64,000 nt of DNA, taken from NCBI RefSeq assembly GCF_042662625.1, contig NZ_JBHSXH010000015.1, positions 1,736,001 through 1,800,000 on the forward strand, given 5' to 3'. The position numbers were made by a program, and so were the translations under genes. Shown here piece after piece: positions 15,303-24,661 of this stretch. Below the pieces are notes generated by a model. It worked only from the letters and a program-made list of their open reading frames with translations. It did not search any database and was not told the origin of the DNA. This DNA comes from Halopelagius fulvigenes (GTDB lineage: Archaea > Halobacteriota > Halobacteria > Halobacteriales > Haloferacaceae). The first letter of the stretch is position 1, and every line of letters begins with the position of its first letter.

Positions 15303-17797
15303 CCGAAATCACCCAGGCTCGCCTGCTCTTGGGAGCCGTCCGCGTCTCCGTCGTCACCGCCGTCGCCGTCTCCGCGGCGGTTCTTCGCCGTCTCGAACGT
15401 CGCGTCCGGAACGTCCTCGGCGTCGGCCTCCCGAACGTCGTCCATCGAGGGGTCCTTGCGTCCGGCGGCTTCGAGGACGTTCTCGGCCGTTTTCCGGCGT
15501 CCCCGGAGGGCCGCGAGGACGACGGACTTGTCGGCTTCCCTGAGGTCCGCGCGCGTCTCGATGCCCGCCTCGAACAGGCGGCGGGCGCGCTTCCGACCGA
15601 CGCCGCGGATGCCCGCGAGGTCGATGAGTTCGTCGCGGACGCCGTACTGGACGCGCATCTTCGCCTCGCGCACGGCGATAGTGGCCGACGCGTCGATCTC
15701 GCTCGTCAACTGTTCGGCCGCGCCGAGCAACCACTCCGCCGTTTCGACTTTCCCGCGGATGTCGCCCGGTCCGACGCCGTACCGCTCGGTGATGCGGTCC
15801 TCGTCCACCTCGTTGGCCCAGTCTTCGAGCAGACGCGCCGTCTTCAGCGCGGAGAGCCACTCCTCGAAGCGCACGTCCTCGTACTCCGAGGGGGTGTTCC
15901 CGAGCAACTCGGGTTCGCGCTCGTAGCAGCGTTCGGTGTACTCCTCCCTGTCGCCGGACTTCAGGTACAGTTGGTACATGTCCGGCGTGCGGCAGACGAG
16001 GTGGAACAGTCCGAGCGCGGTCGGATACGTGCGGTCCGTCTCGAACTCGCCTTCGCTCTCGTCGCCCTCGGCGTCGTCCGCGTCGGGCACCATCTCGCTC
16101 GCTCGCCGGAACCCCGCCTCCGCGTTCGCCTCTGCGTCGGCGCGGTTCTCGCGCGTCGAACCGCCCGCTTCGCCTTCGAGTTCGCGCAGTTTCTCCTCCC
16201 GGTGGTCGCTGGCCCACCGCAGACCGTCGATAATCTCGGCGGCGCTCATCGGGTCGAGGTAGAGGCGCGAGACGGTGTGGCCGACGCTCGTGGCGGTGAT
16301 GCCGTCGCCGTCGCGTTCGACGAAGCCGTTCGCTTCGAGGTAGTCGAGGACGTTGTCGGTCACCCGTTCGAGGCGTCCGGGTTCGTCTGTCTGCGTCGCG
16401 TACAGGGTCCGGTCGAGGAACTCCAACAGTCCCTCGCGGGTGTGGGCGAACCCGGAGGCCACCGTCGCCAGCAGGTGCGTCCGAAGCGCGGGTTCGGCGG
16501 CGAGTTTCGACCGGACGGGTTCGGCGTCCGCCCAGATGTACCGCTCGAACAGTTCGTCGCGCGTGTCCGCGTTCTTCGCCAAGAGGACCGCCTCGCCGTA
16601 GGGGTCCAGTCCCGGGCGTCCGGCCCGGCCCATCATCTGGTGGACCTCCAGCACGTCGAGCGGTTTCATGCCGCCGAAGTCGCCGTCGTACCGCTGCCAG
16701 TCGCGGACGATGACGCGCCGACTCGGCGTGTTGACGCCCGCCGCGAGCGTCGGCGTCGCGCTGATGACCTTTATCAACCGGTCGCGGAACGCGTCCTCGA
16801 CGAGGCTGCGGTGTTCGGCGGCGAGGCCGGCGTGGTGGAACGCCGCGCCCTTCGCCACGCAGTTCGCGAGGGTGTCGCTCGTCTCGGTGTCCGACACGTC
16901 GCGAATCTCCTGGGCGATTTCCGCGAGCTCGCCGCGCTCGGCGCTCGTGATGCGCTTTCCGGTCACGTCGGCGAGTCGCTTCGCGGACGCCTCGGCGTTG
17001 CGGCGGGAGTTGACGAACACGAGGCTCGACCCGCCCCCGTCGTCCTCGTCGCCGCCGCTGTCGTCGTCTAAGATGTCCGCGACGAGTGCGGGCGTCTGCC
17101 TGTCGCCCTTGCCGACGCGGACCTCCCGTTGGCTCCCGTCGTCGAAGGTGATGGCGTTGCCGTAGTGGACGCCCATCTTCAGGTCGATGGGTCGCCAGTC
17201 GGACTCGACGAGTTCCGCGTCCAACCACTCGGCGATGTCCTCGGGGTTGCCCACCGTCGCCGAGAGGGCGACGACCTGTAGCCCGGGGTTTATCTTCCGC
17301 AGTTTGCCGAGGGTGACTTCGAGCGTCGGGCCGCGGTGACTGTCGTCCACGAGGTGCACCTCGTCGGCGACGACGCAGGAGAGATCCTCCACCCACGGCG
17401 CGTTGTTGCGGACGAGCGAGTCCACCTTCTCGCTGGTGGCGACGATGATGTCCCGCGAGGCCAACCACTCGCCGCTGGACTCGTAGTTGCCCGTCGAGAC
17501 GCCCACGTCGATGCCGTACTCCTCCCAGCGTTCGAACTCGGCCTTCTTCTCGGAGGCGAGTGCGCGAAGGGGGACGATGTAGAGCGCCTTCCCGCCGCGT
17601 TCGACCGCCGAGAGCATCGCTAACTCGGCGACGAGCGTCTTACCGCTCGCCGTCGGAACGCTCGCGACGAGGCTCTCGCCCGCCGTCACGCCGGCCTCGA
17701 CGGCCTCGGCCTGCGGCGGGTACAGCTCCTCGATACCCTCGTCGCGGAGATGCTCGGGGACGCCCGGCGGGAGTCCCGCGAGGTCCGCTGTTTTCAT
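15299..17797 (-). CDS. hel308: Hel308/HelQ family DNA helicase
   Basis: 832 residues from the ATG at 17797 (MKTADLAGLPPGVPEHLRDEG). A GTG seven codons upstream is less likely. A 3'-5' Ski2-like helicase acting on stalled forks. The Q-motif region YPPQAEAVEAG, Walker A PTASGKTLVAE, DEVH, motif III VALSATVGN and motif VI MMGRAGRPGLD are all present. A winged helix, a ratchet domain and a helix-hairpin-helix (GIRGVGRKRARRLFEAG) with an acidic Gly/Asp tail follow. An extra acidic insertion near residues 540-590 (EGEAGGSTRENRADAE, DADDAEGDESEGEFE) is typical of halophiles. Coupled to cgi121. Confidence 0.95.
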   Translation of the reverse strand: MKTADLAGLPPGVPEHLRDEGIEELYPPQAEAVEAGVTAGESLVASVPTASGKTLVAELAMLSAVERGGKALYIVPLRALASEKKAEFERWEEYGIDVGVSTGNYESSGEWLASRDIIVATSEKVDSLVRNNAPWVEDLSCVVADEVHLVDDSHRGPTLEVTLGKLRKINPGLQVVALSATVGNPEDIAEWLDAELVESDWRPIDLKMGVHYGNAITFDDGSQREVRVGKGDRQTPALVADILDDDSGGDEDDGGGSSLVFVNSRRNAEASAKRLADVTGKRITSAERGELAEIAQEIRDVSDTETSDTLANCVAKGAAFHHAGLAAEHRSLVEDAFRDRLIKVISATPTLAAGVNTPSRRVIVRDWQRYDGDFGGMKPLDVLEVHQMMGRAGRPGLDPYGEAVLLAKNADTRDELFERYIWADAEPVRSKLAAEPALRTHLLATVASGFAHTREGLLEFLDRTLYATQTDEPGRLERVTDNVLDYLEANGFVERDGDGITATSVGHTVSRLYLDPMSAAEIIDGLRWASDHREEKLRELEGEAGGSTRENRADAEANAEAGFRRASEMVPDADDAEGDESEGEFETDRTYPTALGLFHLVCRTPDMYQLYLKSGDREEYTERCYEREPELLGNTPSEYEDVRFEEWLSALKTARLLEDWANEVDEDRITERYGVGPGDIRGKVETAEWLLGAAEQLTSEIDASATIAVREAKMRVQYGVRDELIDLAGIRGVGRKRARRLFEAGIETRADLREADKSVVLAALRGRRKTAENVLEAAGRKDPSMDDVREADAEDVPDATFETAKNRRGDGDGGDDGDADGSQEQASLGDFG

Positions 17798-17869
17798 CGT
17801 GTTTGGTTGGCGCGTCACCCGATTTAAACTGTCGGGTCGCGGCCCCGCGTCGCCCCCTCCGCGGGCGAC

Positions 17870-19120
17870 TCAGGGGCGACTCAGGAAGAGCGCGAGGTGG
17901 CGAACGACGGTCCGACTCTCCAACCCGCCGGCGATCGCGCCGGTGACGACGCCGATGGTGCTGACGAACACGGCCGTCCGGACGAGGTCCCACGGGGTCA
18001 CCACCGGGTCCTCCAAGGAGGGCCACGTGCTGATGAGGTCCTGCGGGAAGACGAGCAGTTCGATGCCGAGCATCAACAGTCCGACCAGCGCGAACAGGCC
18101 GAGAACCGCGGCGAACACCGTCGCCAACACGACCACGTTCAAGAGCGCCATGTGCTCGGTCACCACCCTGTGGGGGTCGCGCGGGAAGAACAGGTTCTGC
18201 GCGAACGTCAGATACAGCGTCGCCGCGACGACGCTGAACGCCGCGAACGCCGCGGCCGTCAGGTCGCTCATGTGTACGCCCACGTCCCACGTCTCCGCGC
18301 TGAACACCAGCACCAGCGTCGGCGCGACGGCGGCGGTGGTCAACCCCGGGAGCGAGAGGGGGAGCAGTGGCGCGCGGTTGCGGACCAGCGACCGGGCGAC
18401 GTAGCCGGCGTTCGACGCTGCGCTCCGTGCGTGGAACGCGACCCGACCGAGCGGATTCCGGACGGTATCGACGTCCTCTGCGTCGGGGATGTCGGGCGCG
18501 ATTCGACGGAGGCGTCGCTCGGCCGCCGGCCCGAACTCCCCGGCGCTTCGACGTTCGGGGTCGAACCTGAACGGCCGCATCACTTCTCCTCCGGCGTCGT
18601 GGTCGGCGTCGAGTACGTGTCCGAGAAGGTGGAGGAGGAGGTGCGCGGCGTTCCAGCGCACGGACTCGGCGTCGAGCGAGCGAACCGGTTGCTCCCGCGG
18701 CGACGTGACGAGTCGCCGCGTCGAGACGACGACGATGCGTCCGACCGGCGACGCCAACCCCGGCACGACGCGCTTTCGGGTCGAGACGAGGGGCGCGTCG
18801 GTCACGACGACCACCACGTCGTACGGGCCGTCGACCATCCGGAGCGTCGCCTCCTCCAAGAAGTCCGACGGACGGCGCGCGCCCCCGTCGCTGAGGCGGT
18901 TCGGGTCCTCCTCGTAGAACTCCCATCCGACGCCGGTCGCCCGCCGGAGTTCGTCTCGGACGTCCGCGGTCATCCGGTCGCCGAAGGCCCGAAGCGCGTC
19001 CACGTCCGCCGACGGCGAGTGCGATACGAACGTCCCGACGCTGACCGTCTCGTCGCCCTCCTTCGGGGGTACCGACTCTCCCGCTCCGTCCGCGGCGGAC
19101 TCCGAGGCTGTTCGGTCCAC
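17870..19120 (-). CDS. Membrane protein with degenerate metzincin-like domain
   Basis: 416 residues, GTG start. Residues 25-230 resemble an archaemetzincin-type protease. A strand DVVVVVTDAPLV and a loop ASPVGRIVVVSTRRL are followed by H164-L-L-G-H168-V-L-D-A-D-H174, the HExxHxxGxxH zinc motif with the catalytic Glu changed to Leu and the Gly to Asp. A Met (GGEVMRPF) follows. The C-terminal half has four or five membrane segments (from SLPGLTTAAVAPTLVLVF to VSTIGVVTGAIAGG). It could keep zinc binding but not normal proteolysis. It is divergent from the ferredoxin gene, and no partner is evident. Confidence 0.6.
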   Translation of the reverse strand: MDRTASESAADGAGESVPPKEGDETVSVGTFVSHSPSADVDALRAFGDRMTADVRDELRRATGVGWEFYEEDPNRLSDGGARRPSDFLEEATLRMVDGPYDVVVVVTDAPLVSTRKRVVPGLASPVGRIVVVSTRRLVTSPREQPVRSLDAESVRWNAAHLLLHLLGHVLDADHDAGGEVMRPFRFDPERRSAGEFGPAAERRLRRIAPDIPDAEDVDTVRNPLGRVAFHARSAASNAGYVARSLVRNRAPLLPLSLPGLTTAAVAPTLVLVFSAETWDVGVHMSDLTAAAFAAFSVVAATLYLTFAQNLFFPRDPHRVVTEHMALLNVVVLATVFAAVLGLFALVGLLMLGIELLVFPQDLISTWPSLEDPVVTPWDLVRTAVFVSTIGVVTGAIAGGLESRTVVRHLALFLSRP

Positions 19121-19211
19121 GTCGCGTACGACGGCCGCGCGGTCGTAAAGTGGCGGGGCCGACTCCGACGTTCGTCGTCACGCATATGTGAGGGACCGAC
19201 CAAGTGCGAGC

Positions 19212-19454
19212 ATGCGAATCGAATACGACCGGGACACCTGCATCGGCATGTTCCAGTGCGTCGACGAGTGGGAGGCGTTCGAGAAGAACTTAGACGAGGG
19301 GAAGGCCGACCTCGCCGGCGCGGAGGAGACGGAAGACGGCGTGTTCGTCCTCGAAGTACCCGAGGACGAAGAGTTCGAAGCCGAGTTCGCCGCCCGGGTC
19401 TGCCCGGTCGACGCCATCGAACTGTACGACGACGACGGCGAACAGGTCGTCTGA
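19212..19454 (+). CDS. Single-cluster ferredoxin (3Fe-4S/4Fe-4S type)
   Basis: 80 residues from the ATG at 19212. The Cys spacing is C-IGMFQ-C near the N-terminus (residues 11-17, two Cys instead of the three of a CxxCxxC triplet) and CPVDAIEL at the end. With three Cys visible it most likely carries a 3Fe-4S cluster or a 4Fe-4S with a non-Cys ligand. It is strongly acidic, as cytosolic haloarchaeal electron carriers are. A TATA-like GCATATGTG lies about 26 bp upstream. Its redox partner cannot be told from context. Confidence 0.85.
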   Translation: MRIEYDRDTCIGMFQCVDEWEAFEKNLDEGKADLAGAEETEDGVFVLEVPEDEEFEAEFAARVCPVDAIELYDDDGEQVV

Positions 19455-19545
19455 CCGGACGACCCGCGGAAGCGGCCGGGCCTCCGGCGCTGACGGGCAA
19501 AATCGTTATGTACGTCCGCTGAGATTACACCGTCTAAGGAGGACC

Positions 19546-19695
19546 ATGGGCCACCGAAGCCACCGCACCCGTCTCTCGGAGTGGGCCGACCTCGTCGGAG
19601 CGTCGCTCCCCGATTCGCTCGGGGAGGAGTCCGAGGACGCGACGCGCGAGGCGGCCGACGTCCGCCGGGACGGAGAGCGCGGACACCCGAACTGA
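19546..19695 (+). CDS. Small protein of 49 residues with strong Shine-Dalgarno
   Basis: ATG at 19546, TGA at 19693-19695. The sequence AAGGAGGACC lies 3-11 nt before the ATG, an unusually strong ribosome-binding site for a group that mostly uses leaderless mRNA. The product is polar and charged (begins MGHRSHRTRLSEWADLVG, ends GERGHPN), with no membrane segment and no recognised family. It lies alone between the ferredoxin and hef, all on the same strand. Confidence 0.5.
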   Translation: MGHRSHRTRLSEWADLVGASLPDSLGEESEDATREAADVRRDGERGHPN

Positions 19696-19768
19696 GAGCC
19701 GACGCGCCGGCTTTCAGTTACGCCGCGGTTCGCTAACCCTTATTCGCGACGACGCCGAAGCGTGTACG

Positions 19769-22255
19769 ATGGCGGCCACCGACGACCCCGCATACGTCGA
19801 CCACCCCCTTCTGACTCCCGAGTTCATCGAACGCCGACTCTACCAGATTCGGCTCGCGGGTTCCGCGCGCGACGCGCACACCCTCGTCTGTCTGCCGACG
19901 GGTCTCGGCAAGACGACGGTGAGTCTGCTCGTCACCGCCGACAGACTCCACGACGTCGGCGGGAAAGCGCTGTTTCTCGCGCCGACGAAGCCGTTGGTGC
20001 AGCAGCACGCGGACTTCTACCGCGAAGCGCTCTCGATACCCGACGACGAGATCGTCGTCTTCACCGGCGACGTCCGCCCGGACGACAGGGCGGCCCTGTG
20101 GGAGGACGCGCAGATAGTCATCGCCACGCCGCAGGTCGTGGAGAACGACCTCGTCGGCAACCGCGTCTCCCTGCGCGACGTGACGCACCTCACCTTCGAC
20201 GAGTGCCACCGCGCGTCGGGCGACTACGCGTACGTCTACATCGCCGAACGCTACCACGCCGACGCGCAGAAACCGCTCGTCACCGGGATGAGCGCGTCCC
20301 CCGGCGGCGACCAGGAGGCCATCCTCGAAGTGTGCGAGAACCTCGGCATCACCGAAGTCGAGGTGATGACCGAGGAGGACGCCGACGTCGACGAGTACAC
20401 CCACGACACCGACGTGGAGTGGGAGCGAATCGAACTGCCCGACGAGATTCTGGAGATGCGGGACGCCCTCAACGAGGTCATCAAAGACCGTCTGGAGAAG
20501 TTGAAGTCCCTCGGCGTCGCCAGCACCACCCAACCCGACGTCTCGCAGAAGCAGTTGAACGGGATGCGCGCCGAACTCCAGAAGTTGATGAACGCCGACA
20601 AGTCGGAGGGGTACAAGGGGATGTCCACCCACGCCGAGGTGATGAAACTCCGGCGCGCCGTCGAACTCGTCGAGACGCAGTCCGTCGAGTCCGTCCGCCG
20701 GTACTTCGAACGTCAGCGAAACGCCGCGCGGTCCTCGGGCGCGTCGAAGGCGAGTCAGCGACTCGTCGCCGAACCCAAAGTCCGAGAGGCGATGCGGAAG
20801 GCCGAGTCGTTCGACGGCATCCACCCGAAGTTCTCCCGCACGCGCATTCTACTGGCGCAGACGCTCGGCATCGAGGACGGCGAACGCGTCATCGTCTTCA
20901 CCGAGTCGCGGGACACCGCCGAGGCGTTGACGGAGTTCCTCGGCGAGAGCTTCGACGTCCACCGGTTCGTCGGGCAGGGCGACGCCGACGGGTCCGAGGG
21001 CATGACCCAAAAGGAGCAACAGGAGACCCTCGACGACTTCAGGAACGGCGAGTTCGAGGTGCTCGTCTCCACCTCCGTCGCCGAGGAGGGCCTCGACGTG
21101 CCCGAAGTCGACCTGGTGCTCTTCTTCGAACCCGTCCCGACGGCGATTCGCTCCATCCAGCGGAAGGGTCGGACGGGCCGGCAGGCGAAGGGCCGCGTCG
21201 TCGTCCTGCTTGCGGAGGACACCCGCGACGAGGCGTACTTCTGGATATCCCGCCGCCGCGAGAAGGAGATGGAGTCCGAGTTGCGGGAGTTGAAGGGCGT
21301 CGCCGAGGAGGTGGAAGACGAACTGGACGACGCGCAGACCGGCCTCGAAGCGTTCTCCGCCGCGGAGGGCGATACATCCGCGACGGACGCCGCCGCACCC
21401 CCGGCGGAGAACGGCGCGGCGACGAACGACGGCGGCGCGGCGACGGAGGGTGCACCCGCCGAGAACGACGACGGTCAGGTCGGACTGACCGACTTCGGCG
21501 CGACGGACGAGGAGATAGCCCGCGCCGACGAGGACGCCGACGGCGAGAGCGAGGAGACGGATGCCGGAGACGACGGAGTGGTCGCCACCGCCGGACGCGA
21601 CGACGAGACGGTCGAAATCGTCGTAGACCAGCGAGAACTCGACTCCTCCATCGCAAAGGACCTCTCGACGCGCGACGGCATCGAGACGCGGTTGGAGACG
21701 CTGGCCGTCGGCGACTACGTCCTCTCGGACCGCGTCGCCGTCGAGCGAAAGTCCGTCGCCGACTTCCTCGACACCCTCGTCGGCGAGGAGCGGTCGATAT
21801 TCGAGCAGATAGGCGACCTCTCGCGGGCGTACGCTCGCCCCATCCTCGTCCTCGAAGGCGAGGGACTGTACGAGGAACGCAACATCCACCCCGGCGCGAT
21901 TCGCGGCGCGCTCGCGTCTCTCGCGGTCGATTTCGACGTGAGCATCCTCCAGACGCGCGACGAGGACGACACCGCCGAACTCCTCGACACCATCGCCTCG
22001 CGCGAACAGACCGAACGCGAACGCTCCGTCAGCGTCCACGGCGGCAAGAGCGCGAAGACGCTGACCGAACAGCAGGAGTACGTCGTCTCGGCCATCGCCG
22101 ACATCGGGCCCGTCACCGCGCAGAACCTCCTCGAAGCGTTCGGCACCGTCGAGGCGGTCATGACCGCGCGGGAGGACGACCTCCTCGACGTGCCGGGCGT
22201 CGGCGAGGTGACGGCCTCCAGGATTCGCGAAGTTGTCGGGTCGGATTACGAGTAG
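19769..22255 (+). CDS. hef: Hef helicase/nuclease (FANCM/XPF family)
   Basis: 828 residues. Processes stalled forks and is central to fork restart in haloarchaea that use it beside Hjc. The N-terminal SF2 helicase has LPTGLGKTTVSLL (about residues 44-56), DECH (about 144), and the second half with TSVAEEGLDVPEVD and QRKGRTGRQAKGRVV. After an acidic linker (about 530-610) comes an XPF nuclease domain with DQRELDSSIAKDL and the catalytic VERKSVADF (about residue 657), then helix-hairpin-helix motifs (IADIGPVTAQNLLEAFGTVEAV; LLDVPGVGEVTASRIREVV). Both active sites are intact. A TATA-like ACCCTTATTCG sits about 26 bp before the ATG. Confidence 0.96.
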   Translation: MAATDDPAYVDHPLLTPEFIERRLYQIRLAGSARDAHTLVCLPTGLGKTTVSLLVTADRLHDVGGKALFLAPTKPLVQQHADFYREALSIPDDEIVVFTGDVRPDDRAALWEDAQIVIATPQVVENDLVGNRVSLRDVTHLTFDECHRASGDYAYVYIAERYHADAQKPLVTGMSASPGGDQEAILEVCENLGITEVEVMTEEDADVDEYTHDTDVEWERIELPDEILEMRDALNEVIKDRLEKLKSLGVASTTQPDVSQKQLNGMRAELQKLMNADKSEGYKGMSTHAEVMKLRRAVELVETQSVESVRRYFERQRNAARSSGASKASQRLVAEPKVREAMRKAESFDGIHPKFSRTRILLAQTLGIEDGERVIVFTESRDTAEALTEFLGESFDVHRFVGQGDADGSEGMTQKEQQETLDDFRNGEFEVLVSTSVAEEGLDVPEVDLVLFFEPVPTAIRSIQRKGRTGRQAKGRVVVLLAEDTRDEAYFWISRRREKEMESELRELKGVAEEVEDELDDAQTGLEAFSAAEGDTSATDAAAPPAENGAATNDGGAATEGAPAENDDGQVGLTDFGATDEEIARADEDADGESEETDAGDDGVVATAGRDDETVEIVVDQRELDSSIAKDLSTRDGIETRLETLAVGDYVLSDRVAVERKSVADFLDTLVGEERSIFEQIGDLSRAYARPILVLEGEGLYEERNIHPGAIRGALASLAVDFDVSILQTRDEDDTAELLDTIASREQTERERSVSVHGGKSAKTLTEQQEYVVSAIADIGPVTAQNLLEAFGTVEAVMTAREDDLLDVPGVGEVTASRIREVVGSDYE

Positions 22256-22373
22256 TCGGCCCCTCCGTCCCCCGTCCGGTTCTGAACGAATGTCCGATTT
22301 ACCGACTCCGTATTTATGAACAGTTCCCCGAACTGGGGCCGTTTATTCCGCATTTCTTTGATTTAGGAGAAAC

Positions 22374-22382
22374 GGATATATA
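22374..22382 (+). promoter_or_regulatory. TATA box (GGATATATA) before the gene at 22410
   Basis: A near-perfect archaeal TATA box about 30 bp before the ATG at 22410, in a 150-bp AT-rich spacer. The spacer also holds an inverted repeat (CAGTT at 22321-22325, AACTG at 22331-22335). Confidence 0.65.
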
Positions 22383-22409
22383 GGTAGCGGCAAGACATGT
22401 AACTCGAAG

Positions 22410-22688
22410 ATGAGTACCTCATCTGCGGAATACGAAAAGTCCGTCAACCGTGATGGATCGGACTCCGAGGAGCCCCCGAACAGGGTGCTCTACGGTGCCC
22501 CCCAGCACGAGACGGACGTCCCCCAAGACCCCTACCGCGAGATGCTCGACGTGGAGGAGGACGATTCTCCTCTGGAGCGTGACCTGTTCACGTTGTTCGA
22601 GCATTTCAGCGTCGATCCGGACGAGGGTGAGGACGACCACTCCTCGACCGTCGGCGTCGGCCCGATAGCGGGCATTCAGACAGCGTAA
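22410..22688 (+). CDS. Acidic hypothetical protein, 92 residues
   Basis: No recognised domain. Very acidic (DVEEDDSPLERDLFTLFEHFSVDPDEGEDD), with no membrane segment and no Cys. The helical stretch SPLERDLFTLFEHFSV is the only likely folded element. The strong TATA box and short spacer suggest a well-expressed leaderless transcript. It is convergent with the SSSCA1-type gene, with a spacer of about 170 bp. Confidence 0.65.
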   Translation: MSTSSAEYEKSVNRDGSDSEEPPNRVLYGAPQHETDVPQDPYREMLDVEEDDSPLERDLFTLFEHFSVDPDEGEDDHSSTVGVGPIAGIQTA

Positions 22689-22859
22689 CACCCGACGACC
22701 CGGCGCCGACCCTCCCCCGGTCGGCCCCGACCCCGCCACTCCCCCACTCGGCGGGCGGTCGTCGGCCCCATTCCCCCTTTCTAATTTCGATCGTTCGACT
22801 GAGAGAGCGACGGCACGAATCCGACACCGAGAGAAGAGAGCGACGAGAGCGTTCGGCGG

Positions 22860-23558
22860 TTACCGGTCGAGTGCGGAGAGGGCTTCGGCGGCCTCCCGCG
22901 CGGCGGCGAGATGTTCGCGCGCGCGGCGCGGGTCGTCCGCCGACTCGCCGCGCGTCGCGTGCGTCGTCACCGCCCGGAGGAGCGCTTCTCTCGCCTCCGT
23001 GACGGTCCCGGCTCGTCCGCTCGGAGCGGTGTCGACCGACGAGGACGGAGGCGACGGTGACGAAGACGACCGGGTGGACGTGCGCGGGTGCCCGGAGCTG
23101 GCCGTCGAGGTGACCGTGTCGTCGGTTTCCGGCGACGCGGCCGACTCCTGGCCGGTTTCGACCCCGGTCTCGGCCGGCGTCGCCCCGTCGTCCGCCTCCG
23201 TCCGGCGGTCGCTCCCGACGCCGTTCGACGCCGCGGCGTCCGGGGCGTCCGCGGCGTCTCCTCGCCCTTCCGCGACTGCGGCGGACGCGGCGTCCGAGTT
23301 CGCGCTCTCGGCCGCGTCGCCGTTCGCCGCGTCCGCCGTCGCCGCCGCCTTCGACCCGCCGCCCTGACAGTTCGGACAGAACTCCTGTTCCTGATAGCGG
23401 AAGACGGGCGCGCCGCAGTCGTCGCAGTGTTTGTTCGTCATCGTCGCGCCCTTCAACAGGAGTTCGCTCATCCGCGCCGTCTCCTGACGGCGGGACTCGT
23501 CCTGTTCGTACTTCTCGCGGAGTCGCCGTCGCTCCGCTTCCTTGTCGAAGTCGCTCAT
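22860..23558 (-). CDS. SSSCA1 (Sjogren/scleroderma autoantigen 1)-type zinc protein
   Basis: 232 residues. The N-terminal 75 residues match the family: helix MSDFDKEAERRRLREKYEQ, MSELLLKGATMTNKHCDDCGAPVFRYQEQEFCPNC. The two CxxC pairs (CDDC, CPNC) form a zinc ribbon. The middle is a long Ala/Asp/Ser-rich linker (about residues 75-175). The last 50 residues are helical (VTEAREALLRAVTTHATRG; AREHLAAAREAAEALSALD). Function in archaea is unknown. It is divergent from mdh across 188 bp. Confidence 0.85.
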   Translation of the reverse strand: MSDFDKEAERRRLREKYEQDESRRQETARMSELLLKGATMTNKHCDDCGAPVFRYQEQEFCPNCQGGGSKAAATADAANGDAAESANSDAASAAVAEGRGDAADAPDAAASNGVGSDRRTEADDGATPAETGVETGQESAASPETDDTVTSTASSGHPRTSTRSSSSPSPPSSSVDTAPSGRAGTVTEAREALLRAVTTHATRGESADDPRRAREHLAAAREAAEALSALDR

Positions 23559-23746
23559 ACCCCAACGGAAGCGACGTGCGTCGAAAAAGCCACCGGGAGC
23601 GCTCTCGCCCGCCGTTCGCCGGCGGCGACCCCCCGCGCCGCCCCCGACGGTGTTCGACGAACGACGAACCGGGATTCGACGTGAAATGGCGAGAAACGGG
23701 CGTTCCGAAGCGTTTAATCGGAATCCGGTGCCTCGTTTTACGTGGT

Positions 23747-24661
23747 ATGACGAAAGTTAGCGTGGTAGGTGCTGCCGGGACGGTCGGCGCCGCCGCGGGC
23801 TACAACATCGCACTTCGGGACATCGCCGACGAACTCGTGTTCGTCGACATCCCGGACAAGGAGGACGAGACGGTCGGTCAGGCGGCCGACACGAACCACG
23901 GCGTCGCGTACGACTCGAACACGGAGGTGTATCAGGGCGGCTACGAGGACACCGCCGGGTCGGACGTCGTCGTCATCACCGCGGGCATCCCGCGGTCGCC
24001 GGGGCAGACCCGCATCGACCTCGCGGGCGACAACGCCCCCATCATGGAGGACATCGGCTCCTCGCTGGCGGAGCACAACGACGACTTCGTCTCCATCACC
24101 ACCTCGAACCCGGTGGACCTGCTGAACCGCCACCTGTACGAGGCGGGCGACCGGGACCGACACAAGGTCATCGGCTTCGGCGGCCGACTCGACTCCGCGC
24201 GCTTCCGCTACGTCCTCAGCCAGCGTTTCGACGCGCCCGTGAAGAACGTCGAGGGGACCATCCTCGGCGAACACGGCGACGCGCAGGTGCCCGTCTTCTC
24301 GAAGGTTCGCGTGAACGGTCGTGACCTCTCCTTCGACGACGACGAGAAAGACGAGATTCTCTCCGACCTGCAGGAGTCCGCGATGGACGTCATCGAACGC
24401 AAGGGCGCGACCCAGTGGGGGCCGGCCACCGGCGTCGCCCACATGGTCGAGGCCGTCCTCCGCGACACCGGCGCGGTCCTGCCCGGGTCCATCAAACTCG
24501 ACGGCGAGTTCGGCTACGAGGACACCGCCTTCGGCGTCCCCGTCAAACTCGGCTCCGACGGCGTCGAGGAAGTCGTCGAGTGGGACCTCGACGAGTACGA
24601 ACGGGGTCTCATGGACGACGCCGCCGAGAAACTCCGCGACCAGTACGAGAAGATAGCGTAA
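23747..24661 (+). CDS. mdh: Malate dehydrogenase, LDH-like haloarchaeal type
   Basis: 304 residues from the ATG at 23747. Interconverts malate and oxaloacetate in the citric acid cycle. The NAD motif VVGAAGTVGAAAGYN is at the N-terminus, then VVITAGIPRSPGQTR with the substrate-binding Arg, TTSNPVDLLN, and the catalytic GEHGDAQVP. The tetrameric halophilic enzyme of Haloarcula is of this type. A TATA-like GTTTAATC (23712-23719) gives a leaderless or near-leaderless start. Confidence 0.96.
   Translation: MTKVSVVGAAGTVGAAAGYNIALRDIADELVFVDIPDKEDETVGQAADTNHGVAYDSNTEVYQGGYEDTAGSDVVVITAGIPRSPGQTRIDLAGDNAPIMEDIGSSLAEHNDDFVSITTSNPVDLLNRHLYEAGDRDRHKVIGFGGRLDSARFRYVLSQRFDAPVKNVEGTILGEHGDAQVPVFSKVRVNGRDLSFDDDEKDEILSDLQESAMDVIERKGATQWGPATGVAHMVEAVLRDTGAVLPGSIKLDGEFGYEDTAFGVPVKLGSDGVEEVVEWDLDEYERGLMDDAAEKLRDQYEKIA

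Noticed and set aside
19762..22383. 873-residue open frame in another frame of hef
   Set aside because: Arg/Gly-rich shadow of hef. The real frame has all helicase and nuclease motifs.
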